Origin: Coemansia sp. RSA 922
Lineage: Eukaryota > Kickxellomycota > Kickxellomycetes > Kickxellales > Kickxellaceae
Assembly (NCBI GenBank): GCA_027577415.1
Contig: JANBQS010000021.1
Span: 1 to 60,242, forward strand
Length of the DNA: 60,242 nt
Reading direction: 5' to 3'
This document shows positions 9,898-18,912 of this stretch, piece by piece. Every line of letters begins with the position of its first letter. The stretch's first letter is position 1. Made by a program: the position numbers and the translations under genes. The notes under the pieces were generated by a model. The model was given only the letters and a program-made list of their open reading frames with translations. It had not been told where the DNA came from and made no database searches.

Positions 9898-10859
9898 GGT
9901 ATCAGAACGAAGGTGCAATTAGTAAATAGTAGAGGAGGAAAAAAAAGAAGAAAAAAAAAAGGAACAACGTAAAAGAAGAGGAGAGATAGCGATCTTACAA
10001 TCTTGCTGACTCACACAGGCCAAAGCGCCAATCAATCACGCGTTCAGCCTGCTGTGTACACAGCCGGCTGTGAGTGTGCGAGGATGGATGAGTGAGTGTG
10101 TGGGTTAGAGGCTCTGAGTCCACCTTTAAAATTTCCCAAAACAAAGAATGGGCTGCCGACAATGGCAAGGGTCAGAGACTGGAAAGACATTAGCAGCAGA
10201 TCGCAGTTACCCACAACCAGCCACCCGCCTAAACAGCCTCATAAATCCCCCGCGACAACCTCTTGCCCGCATGGGGCCCTTATGGACGCTGAACCAGAAA
10301 TACAGAACGAATCTGCACAACTGTATGCGCCACTTATAGTGCTATAAAGTGAATTCTGGAAAAATCCAAAAAAAAAAAAACACGCAAGCACAAATCCAAC
10401 AAACCAACAGCAGTTCTTCTGTCAGTAATCTTGACCTACAACAAACAAGCACACATATGCACATATGCACATACGCATAACTACTGTTAGCAACCATATA
10501 TATACATGCAAAAAATCCACAGATAGTCAAAAAAAATCCACAATATATAGCAAATTCAGTCCAAAAAAGAAAAGAATATTTCACTGGAGTGGGAAGCATG
10601 GGCCCTTTTATAGCTGTTATACTCCAACTCTGTTCTCCCTCTCCCATTTGCTTACAGACAAAAAAAACACTTTTGCCCCCTCTCACCAATCACTACATTT
10701 TCTTGCTTTCTCTTGTACACCTGCTGACATCACCAAATAAAAAATGTATTACCCAATCAAAACCTTAAAATGTTCAAAAGAACTTAGCGAGATTCAGGTT
10801 CTCTTAGACATGTTTTATTCTTGCAACTTTATACTCTTTTGTTTTATTGACAACTCAAT
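9898..10859. other. AT-rich intergenic region between HOM2 and the Fanzor gene
   Basis: About 960 bp without a convincing gene. The HOM2-proximal part carries purine and poly-A runs and a CCAAT box (near 10030). The Fanzor-proximal part (10340-10740) is AT-rich, with A-tracts, a short AAAAATCCACA sequence repeated near 10508 and 10537, and CATATGCA repeats near 10453. It probably holds both promoters and the left edge of the Fanzor-bearing insertion. I could not identify a terminal repeat or target-site duplication. Confidence 0.4.
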
Positions 10860-13800
10860 ATGGCACTACCTGGTAAAGAACAACCAGACCCAAGGGCTGG
10901 GCATTGGTGGAAAGATTTCTGCCATGTCTTACGCATGAGCTTAAGCTCAGTTTTCAAAAATGACAAGGTATTAGATGGAATTGACTTGCTTGTAAGATAT
11001 TCCGCATATTTGCGGTTTGAGGCAAGTCAATTATTCTTGCTGTTTTTGCAACGCAAAATGGAGTACAGAGGAAAACTTCCTCTGATCTCTGAAACGACTT
11101 TTAATCATATGCTGATTATGATTCGCAATGGTCGCAAGGCCAAAGCAAAGATTAAGTGTCCTCTAGAAAGGGCAGCATTTAACGAGTAAGTAATTTTACT
11201 ATTTATTTATTTATACACTAAAATTTACACAATGTATACAACTTAACTATTAATCAAATGTGAAGAAAAGTTCATTTTATATTTTGTATAGATACTATGA
11301 AACGTATGCGCCCCCTCCTATCAGTCCAGGTTCATTTGTTGGCAGGCCAGGGTATTCTGGCCCAGGCCCCCATCCAGCCGCCATTCCGTATATCATGCAT
11401 TATATACTCAACGATTATATGCAAGATTTACGAATGCATTTACTATGCAATCTACCTCTTATGGTTCGTCGGATTATGGTTGCCGAGCTAGCAAGCGAGG
11501 AGCTGGCTAGCAGACAGAGTGCTTTTGTAGGGCCGGTTAATCTTGTCGACAGGCTTGGCGATACACCTGAGGCTTGCCTGGCTCAGGGGGATGGGATAGG
11601 TGTCGACCACACTATCCCCGACCGGATCGTCTGCACTCGTTGTGAAGCCGAGTCTAGTCGCAGACAGCACACAGTAAGTAGTTTTGTTCTAATCGTGTTG
11701 ACAATGTGTATATTGTAAATACTTGTTGAACGCTACTAAATTTGATTTACTTATTATTACTACGAATAGCACGCTACTCCAAACATAACCCGTCAACAAC
11801 CCACAAAGTCTGCTGGTTCCAACTCTGCCTCGGACCACAAGGGCAAGGGTGTTGCACAGGACGTTGACGATTCGGTCACTATGGATGGGGATGACTCTAC
11901 TGACGAAGACGGTTTCAATGCAGATTTGGAGCAGGCCATTCACAACAGCCTACTTCCGCAGTCTGACACATGCGCCAGCGATGGTGCTTTAGCTGCTAGC
12001 ATCAATAACAATGGCAGCAGCAGTAGCAGTCGGTACCCTGCGATCCAGCCGTCCACCAACAGCCATCCTAAAAAAGCCGCACATGCGAACGCCAAGAAGA
12101 AAGCAAGGGAGATCAGTCAGCGCGAAAAGGACGCCAGGTATCGCGCAAAAATCATATTCAATCTGCTGAAGAAAGTCGTTGCTACGCAGGTCGACGACGA
12201 TGACAACAAGGGCAAAGCGGCTGACGACGACGACGATGACAATAGAAAAAATTGGAGCCCTCCTGATGGCGTTGGTAACGATAACGATGATGATGACGAT
12301 GATGATGATGCTGCTGCTGTTAGCGCTACGACTGCCGAACAAGACATGCAGAGATTTGGCGCTGAGGTCGCGGAGGTGCTAAAGTCGGCGAAGAAGAAGA
12401 CCTTTTACCAAGACGCCCTCTCCCTCATGTATCGTCTTATCATCCGGCTGCGTGACTTAGGTGGTAATCCGGTCACACTTGTTCCGCTCTACCACGCGTC
12501 CGCCGGCTATATTACCATAGACACGCGCGGCCGGTATTATATTCTGAACGACCTTGCCAAAACGTCCGACATCGAGTGCCCCGAAACTAATGTCACCAAC
12601 TTCGAGCAACATAGGCTTCAACACTGGCCGGAGAAAATTACGATCCCTCGAAAATTGTTCCTTCAGCCTGGTAAGACTGTGGTCGGGCACAAGACCTACT
12701 TTCGCAACTCGCTCTCTACTGACTGCGTCGGCGCCTCCTTGTTCACCCGTCGCTGGGAGAGTTTCCCAAATGCGCCTAAGGAGCGCGAGTCGGTCAAGAA
12801 GAGGGCCACTCGTCTGGCGAATGCTGCTGCCGAGGCTGCTAGGGCTGCTGCTGCTGCGGCCAGGGGTTGGACGGCTGACCACTTTGACAGAGAGTTTGTG
12901 GGTATTGACCCTGGCCGCAAGTCGATTATGGTCGCACGGCGCCTGCGGGACCCAAACTGGAGATACTCGCTCTCCACGGATGCCTACTACGAGCGGTGCG
13001 GGATAAACGATGACAGGGACGCAGATGCTGACGAGATTGACCGCATCAAGGGGCTCCGCCAGTGGATGTCCAAAATACCAACGGCAAAGACAGCTACGTC
13101 GCAGGAGACGCTGAAACGGCTGCGCTACTTGTACCGGTCTCCGTACTTCCGGGATATGATGGAGACAAACATCGACTTCAAGAGGCGCATCCGTCGGTGG
13201 GTGACCTACAAGCGCAAGCGGAGCTTTATTGCGGAAGTGTGCCATCGGCTGACGGAGGGCCTCGAGAAGCACAAGGCGACGATCTGCTTTGGAGATGGTG
13301 GATTCCCTAACAGCAGCAGTGGTCATCGCGCGAGCATCTCGATGCAGCCCTTTGTTGACTTTTTGCGTCGGGAGGGCTGGCACGTCGTCGAAGTAAGCGA
13401 GTTCAACACTTCGCAAGTGTGCTCTCATTGCTGCCGGCAGTTTGAGGATGACTACTTACCTTACAAGATGTGCGATGTCGGCGACGCTGCCGACGGCCAC
13501 GCCTTCTACTACAAACCGAGCAACAACCATTTCGTTCGCCGGTGCACGCGTTGTCATGTCATCTGGGATAGAGATGGCAACGCCGCTCGTAGCATTGGAT
13601 ATCTCGGTATGCTCGAGTACTATAAGCGTCAGAGACCGCTCTGCTTCATAAAGCGTCTACAAAAGCCACCGGCATACGACGCCAGGAGACTAGCGGCTCA
13701 GGCAGCTCAGGCGGCGGAGAGGGCAGCAGCGGCGTTTGACACTGAGACCCTAACGGCTCCAGTGGATGATGCAGATGTACCATTGTCTAATAGTAAGCAG

Positions 13801-14274
13801 CGTCGTGTCGAACGTCGTGTCGAGCGTCGTGTGACTCGTAAGATGGACGCTAAGCGTAGTCAAGATAGGCAGGCTCAAGAAGTGGCCGATATCCTTGCGT
13901 CTCCTAATGAGTACGTTCAGAGACTGGTTATGGCGCGTCCAGGGCTAGACCCAGAGGCCGAATGGGCGCAAGCGTACGAAAGGGTAACAAAGGGACAGAA
14001 GAAGCAAGACGAAAAGAAGGCGGCGTCTGACAAGGCCAAGACTAAGACCAAAAGGACAGCTGATAGCTTAACGACAGAGGAGCCTGCGCCAAAGAGGAGG
14101 GCCAAGACAACGACGACTGGACCAAAGAGGAAGGCCAAGACGACGACTACTCCCGAGGGGCCTGTGCCAAAGAGGAATTCGCGTAGGAGGACTACTCAGG
14201 AAGAGCCTGCGCCCAAGGAACCTGCGTCCAAAAAGTCCAAGACGAAGAAGGATAAGAATAAGAAGAAAGACTAA
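10860..14274 (+). CDS. Fanzor: eukaryotic TnpB-like RNA-guided nuclease, three exons, apparently intact
   Basis: Exons 10860-11185, 11292-11673 and 11770-14274 (introns 106 and 96 bp; GTAAGT donors, ATAG acceptors; phases 2 then 0). They join into one open frame of about 1070 aa. The N-terminal ~220 residues form a helical region and an acidic/basic linker. RuvC-I is FVGIDPGRKS (Asp616). The usual RuvC-II position reads CFGDGG (Asp745, not Glu). About 35 residues later comes VEVSEFNTSQVCSHC with Glu777/Glu780, fitting the displaced glutamate described for Fanzors. The OrfB-type zinc finger uses Cys787/790 and Cys828/831. RuvC-III is WDRDGNAARS (Asp836/838). The Lys/Arg-rich tail resembles nuclear-localisation sequence. 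Fanzors use a guide RNA made near the 3' end of the element to cut DNA in the nucleus. No partner transposase is adjacent. An in-frame TGA 10 bp upstream fixes the start. Family call strong; activity inferred. Confidence 0.9.
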
Positions 14275-15105
14275 ATAATCTTTTTCAATGATCTCGACAA
14301 TAACAAAAACTCTGCTGTGTCATAAACGGTGTACTTACCAACAATTACTCTAGTTGCCAAAAAAACAAAAGTAAATTACACTATTTTTTAAAAGGCGGCT
14401 AAAGTCTACCTCAGCCGACGTGATCGCAGAGAGCAAAAAGATGAGAAAGAAAGTGCTGTTGTTGAGACAAAAAAAAAATCTTGAGAAATGGAAGAGATGC
14501 ATATTTTTGCACTAGCTCGAAGTCGCACCCAGTCCCGTGATTCGCTGATCCTTGAGTGGTTGGTCCGCGGAATCCGTGACAATGCCTTATTTCTCCGGTC
14601 CTTGCCATCGTCTGCTCTCCTAAATAGCTTTAATTATGCAAGACATATTTACAGGCGATCGGGGGAAAGTGCTTTGGTTTGGTTTCTTTGTTAACAACTT
14701 CTGATTGTAATAAATCTATCTTAGTAAAAGTTATTGTGCCACTGATCAGCCTCCCGTCTGATCCTCGCCCGACGACTCTACTTAGTCTCTCGCCAGCCTT
14801 CCGCCTGGTCTCTGCGACAGCACCAATCAATCACAATTGTTGGCAGGGGCTTCTTGGGCCTGCCAGCGGCGTCGATTAGAAAAGCCCTTTAGGCGGTTGT
14901 CAAATAGTTATCGACTGTATTAAATAAAGGGGTTGTAAAAGTAAGAAGAAGGTATCTATCAAGGCTGCTGTTCCGCACCGGCAGATAATAGTCTGGCAAA
15001 AGGGGGGATGGGCAGCAGATCGATGATCGGAGTGAGGTCGTATCCGGTTAGTACAGCGCTGTGCGTGCCAAAGCAAACGAGAGAAACAACAACAATCACG
15101 CACGC
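14275..15105. other. Fanzor 3' flank: candidate guide-RNA region and element edge
   Basis: About 830 bp with no supported gene. The first 200 bp are AT-rich, with a small hairpin (stem CGGCT/AGCCG, 14396-14400 with 14413-14417). Further on is a stronger one (stem TGGCAGG/CCTGCCA, 14841-14847 with 14859-14865, 11-nt loop). In known Fanzor and TnpB systems the omega/f-RNA overlaps or follows the 3' end of the nuclease gene, so this is where to look. The hairpins alone do not prove an RNA. The far end also contains the 3' UTR of the sulfite oxidase gene. No inverted repeat pairing with the 5' flank was found. Confidence 0.35.
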
Positions 15106-16368
15106 CTACAACCGGCTGTGTGCCGAGCTAGTGGTCTGTGGTTTGACGCGGAAGACGGCATTGTTCATCACTCCCCGGTAGTTCCAAACAGCGGCGCTGG
15201 GCTGCTTGTTGCCTCCAGAGTCCCAGGCGCGACAGGCGATGTTGCAGTTTGGCGGCACACTGTCGATGCGGTACGACCACAGGACCCACGACCATTGCTT
15301 TTCAGCCCAGTCCCGCTCATTACTGCTCTCCTTGCCCTTGGAGTGCATCGTGTATAGGCTGGCTAGATCCCAGGTGTTGCCATCGTCCAGCGATATCTCG
15401 ACGCGATCGACTGCTCTCCCGCCACCCGAGAGCGCATAGCCTCGGACCAAGTACGGCTTGCCGACGCACAGGCGCTCGTCGGCGGTGGGTCGGCAGATAA
15501 CGCCCTGGATGTTGAGCTCCATCAGCGCCGGGAACTGGGGCCAAAACTCTTCGCAGTTGCCACCGTTGGCCATCGGCGGCAAGATCTTGTAGTCTCGCTT
15601 TTGGTAAAAGTTGTCCGACTCCTTGTCCTGCACGCGAATGTACTTGAGCCACTTGACCCAGCGCGCTCCAATAAGCCCAGGCGCTACAATGCGAGCGGGG
15701 TATCCGTGGTCTCGGCACAGCGGCTTGCCGTTCATCTCGGTGGCCACCAGCACCATGTTTAGCGGGTTCATCACCCACTCAAGCGAGATCGACGAGGCAT
15801 AGTGCACGTCGTCAGAAGCCTCGCCATATGCCGCAAACTCTACATGACGAGGCGTCTCGTAGAAGGGATCGCAGAGGTTAGCAGGAACTCCCGCTGTGAC
15901 CAGCACATCGCGCAGCCGGCACCCGCCCCATCGCGAGTTGGATGCCGTACCAGGTCCCCATATGACGCCATTGACAGGCTTTATCGCCTTTAGACCGTCG
16001 CGCCGGTTGCCAGCGCACTCGAGGACGGCAACCACCTCAAATTGGCGGAGGCTGACTAGATCCTCCAGGCGGATGGTTTTGGTGCACGACTTTGCTGGCG
16101 CCGCTCTGCAGCCGATCTCGACAGACATGGACCACTCGGCGCCATCAATGTTGGGAATTGGCCCATGGTTGCGCCGGAAGTGCTTGTCGGTAGGCGTGAC
16201 AAAGTCCTCAACTAGCTTGTCGAGTCGAACCTCGGCGTTGAATGGGTGCTCAGCACGGACAATGTAGTTTGAAAGTGTGCGGTCGCTCCACGGCTCGTCT
16301 GCGTATGCATTAGCCGCACTGCTGCTGCTGCTGTCCTTGCTTGCTTGTAACGTCGATGATGATGCCAT
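15106..16368 (-). CDS. Sulfite oxidase-family molybdenum enzyme
   Basis: A 420-aa single-exon protein from MASSSTLQ. It has the oxidoreductase molybdopterin domain, with the molybdenum-ligating Cys at about residue 118 (VLECAGNRR), and HGYPARIVAPGLIGARWVKWL. A C-terminal Mo-co dimerisation domain follows (DRVEISLDDGNTWDLA, WSWVLWS). It lacks a haem b5 domain and a clear mitochondrial presequence, so it resembles plant-type, stand-alone sulfite oxidases, often peroxisomal or cytosolic; the last residues HSRL are only weakly like a peroxisomal signal. The expected reaction is sulfite to sulfate. Nitrate reductase shares this fold, but the lack of b5 and FAD domains argues against it. Confidence 0.9.
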   Translation of the reverse strand: MASSSTLQASKDSSSSSAANAYADEPWSDRTLSNYIVRAEHPFNAEVRLDKLVEDFVTPTDKHFRRNHGPIPNIDGAEWSMSVEIGCRAAPAKSCTKTIRLEDLVSLRQFEVVAVLECAGNRRDGLKAIKPVNGVIWGPGTASNSRWGGCRLRDVLVTAGVPANLCDPFYETPRHVEFAAYGEASDDVHYASSISLEWVMNPLNMVLVATEMNGKPLCRDHGYPARIVAPGLIGARWVKWLKYIRVQDKESDNFYQKRDYKILPPMANGGNCEEFWPQFPALMELNIQGVICRPTADERLCVGKPYLVRGYALSGGGRAVDRVEISLDDGNTWDLASLYTMHSKGKESSNERDWAEKQWSWVLWSYRIDSVPPNCNIACRAWDSGGNKQPSAAVWNYRGVMNNAVFRVKPQTTSSAHSRL

Positions 16369-16806
16369 GGTATTAATAAAAGTAGCAGAGTAAAGAGAAA
16401 AGAGAAAAGAAGATGTTTTTCTTTCCAGATCTGTCGCCACTTCCCCTCTTTCTGGCTCGTATGATACGATTTCAGGGGCTCCTTGAGCCCCTCACCCCTA
16501 TTCAAAATTTTCCCACCTTATGCAGAGACGGAGTTCCACCCTACCCGTGATCTCTGAGACTTGGCAGATCAGCGCTGACAATTTTAGTGCTGTGACGTCA
16601 GATACCGTTTTGGTAAATCCAGGAAAAGCCTAATTCGGCGAGGATTCTTCTCTTTTGCTTCCGTAACACCTCCATTTGTATTATATATATTATTTTATAT
16701 TTTCATTCACAACTTTTTCTCTTGTACTTTATCTGTACTATTTCTCTTTGCTTTGATAATTGTAAAGGTACAGCGCCAAGTCTTGGTAAGTCCTATAAAG
16801 ACAAGG
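16369..16806. promoter_or_regulatory. Divergent promoter: sulfite oxidase / ketopantoate reductase
   Basis: About 440 bp between divergent genes. It holds a TGACGTCA site (CRE/ATF type) at about 16592 and an AT-rich stretch (TATATATATTATTTTATATTTTC) before the plus-strand gene. A donor-like TTG|GTAAGT near 16784 may belong to a 5'-UTR intron. Confidence 0.4.
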
Positions 16807-18121
16807 ATGTCAAGGTATGTCGTTGGCATTGTTATCGGCGGCTCCACTGCCTCTTTTTTTTCGCCTTTGGCGCATTAGAGCCAATGTCAATAACTGACTA
16901 GTTTTGCTGTGCTTTCTGGCTTGTAGTCGTCTATACTTTTCGGGGGTTTCAATGGCGCTCGAGGGCAGAAGCACTGGGTCACGCATACATGTGCTGGGTG
17001 CAGGTGCCGTGGGCCTGCTGTTTGCAGCGCATCTTCGGAAATCTGGCCACCCAATCACGCTATTGCTCCGGTCACAAGCCTCGGCTGAGCGCTTTGCCCG
17101 TAGTGGCGGGCGCATCAGCGTTGTCGACGATTGGGCACGCTCGCAACCCTCCAGAAAGCTGCTACGCATAGACAGCAGCAGCAGCGGCGGCAACGACATG
17201 GTTCCGTGGCTAGCCGAGGATATACAAGCCATGTCAACAGCATCCTTGCATAATGACAAGGACCAGCAATCGCACATTGACAAACTAGTTATTACGACCA
17301 AAGCGCACGATGCATTGCAGGCATACTGGTCGGTGCGAGGCAGTCTCAACTCAAAGTCAACTGTTGTGCTCTTGCAAAACGGCATGGGTACATACGAGGC
17401 GATTCAGCGAGAGTTTTATCCATCGCCACAGCAACACCAGCGAGAGCTTATCAGCGAGATACCGACATTTATTATTGGAACGAACGCAAACGGATGTCTT
17501 CGTGTGCCTGAAGACGAATTCACGACACATCACACTGCTAAAGTGAGCTGCCAGTTTGCCGTGCGACCTTCGCTCTTGAATCCCCCACCGCCGCTGCCGC
17601 CATCCACGCTGGATATGCTAAAGGCGCTGAGCTCTCTGCCATTGGGGGCGACGATCATCAACTGGTCTGACTTGCACTTGCAGCTATTGCTCAAGCTGGC
17701 GGCAAACGCAGTCATCAGCCCTGTGACCGCGCTGACTGGTTGTCGCAACGGGTACATTGTTCCGCCGCCACTAAATGGTACCCAGCAATGCGCCGACGCG
17801 GGATACTATGATTCAATGCGGAGCTATCTATCGTCAGCATGCGCCGAGATTGCTGCTGTGTATGCGCGAGCTCATCCTCACTTGCACTGTGAGCTGACGA
17901 CGCAAGCGATTGAAGAGTATGTCTCGCACATTGCATATTCCTCTGCTCGCAACCGCTCATCAATGCTCCAAGACATCGACGCAGGCAGGCAAACCGAAGC
18001 AGAGTGGATCAATGGATACTTGGTGCGCCTAGGTCAGCAGCACGGAGTACCTACACCCGTCAATACGTTGTTATACACGCTAATCAAGCTCAAGGAGGCA
18101 GCCAGATATCACATGTCGTAG
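16807..18121 (+). CDS. PAN5: 2-dehydropantoate 2-reductase (ketopantoate reductase)
   Basis: Proposed exons: 16807-16814 (only ATGTCAAG) and 16927-18121, with an intron of 112 bp (GTATGT donor, TTGTAG acceptor, phase 2). This gives MSSRLYFSGVSMALEG. A start at the internal ATG 16952 is the alternative. The enzyme reduces ketopantoate to pantoate with NADPH for coenzyme A synthesis. The N-terminal nucleotide loop is VLGAGAVGLLFAAHL; TTKAHD and LLQNGMG follow. The C-terminal ApbA_C domain has LLKLAANAVISPVTAL with the catalytic Lys and the Asn after it. The protein ends with PTPVNTLLYTLI, as expected. Several low-complexity inserts (SSSSGG, Pro run) lengthen it beyond the bacterial enzyme. Confidence 0.88.
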
Positions 18122-18912
18122 TCAAATATTAAATGAATGCAACAAGTAACTATGACACTCATTTGGCGATATAGACCTAAGTGTAGCACAAATACAAGAA
18201 CGTATTTCTGGTACCGCCACTACATGCATTAATATACAATTGACGCCCACATAAAAATATTTAGGTAGAACACATCCCTCTCGCACAGCGTGTATGGTAA
18301 AATCAGGGAGAGCATGAATTGCATCTTTGTGATGTGATGAAGGATACGCGGGATTAAATACAGTTGTAAATTGTTGTTGCGGTGGTCGCTGGAGATGTTA
18401 CTAGCGATTTGACCATGTGGAGGGACTTTGCAGCTACAGAAAGCCAATACACTCTGTGTTGAGGACTACTCTTGGTGTGCATAAGTCGGTGTGCCATTGC
18501 ACGTTGCACCACTCCAGTGCTGTTGTTTGTTGTACTACTATATGCGCCTTAAATGCCACACAGCTACCAAACACGCGATGGCAGCCTGTACAATGGCAAA
18601 TATTCATTGATATCGCTGCAGACAATGTGTTTACAACGGTGTGACATTCCACCGAGAGCATGCAAATAGGAATGATTTCACGCACTGGTGGCATTAACCT
18701 GCTATAGTTGCCTATACCTGAATCGCAAGGATGCTCTAACATCGCTGTTTCACAACAGATCGCATCTTTAAAAGTATGCAAGTAGAAATGCGATGCTATG
18801 TTAGGTGCTCTGAGTCCACAAGTTAAATACGTCTATATACATTGGAAAAAGATACAAAAAAAGAAAAACAAAAACAAAAACATCAATATTTTTTTTTGGG
18901 TCATACTCATAC
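18122..18912. other. Gap between convergent PAN5 and arrestin copy 2
   Basis: About 790 bp. It holds 3' UTRs and, on the minus strand, a Cys/His-rich frame that looks like a decayed GFA domain (separate entry). Nothing else is supported. Confidence 0.4.
18434..18781 (-). pseudogene. Possible fragment of a GFA (glutathione-dependent formaldehyde-activating-like) domain
   Basis: A 115-codon minus-strand frame contains ICHCTGCHRVFGSCVAFKAH. This resembles the CHCxxCRRxxGSxF motif of the GFA/CENP-V fold, which binds zinc. The normal first CxCG pair is reduced to one Cys (VECH) and the downstream CxxC half is not visible, so the domain is incomplete. It may be a pseudogene relic, or an exon of a gene whose other exons I could not join. 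Confidence 0.3.

Noticed and set aside
10744..10938. Earlier ATG as the Fanzor start
   Set aside because: It is in a different frame from the exon ending at 11185, and the true frame has a TGA just before 10860.
12457..13428. A 323-codon open frame antisense to the Fanzor core
   Set aside because: GC-rich coding DNA gives long shadow frames; no family motif, and the sense frame has the catalytic residues.
14512..14600. tRNA-like stretch after the Fanzor gene
   Set aside because: No GGTTCRA T-loop or acceptor pairing on either strand.
10110..18822. The 13-mer GCTCTGAGTCCAC occurs near 10110 and 18808
   Set aside because: Matches of this length are expected by chance in 60 kb; no longer similarity surrounds them.
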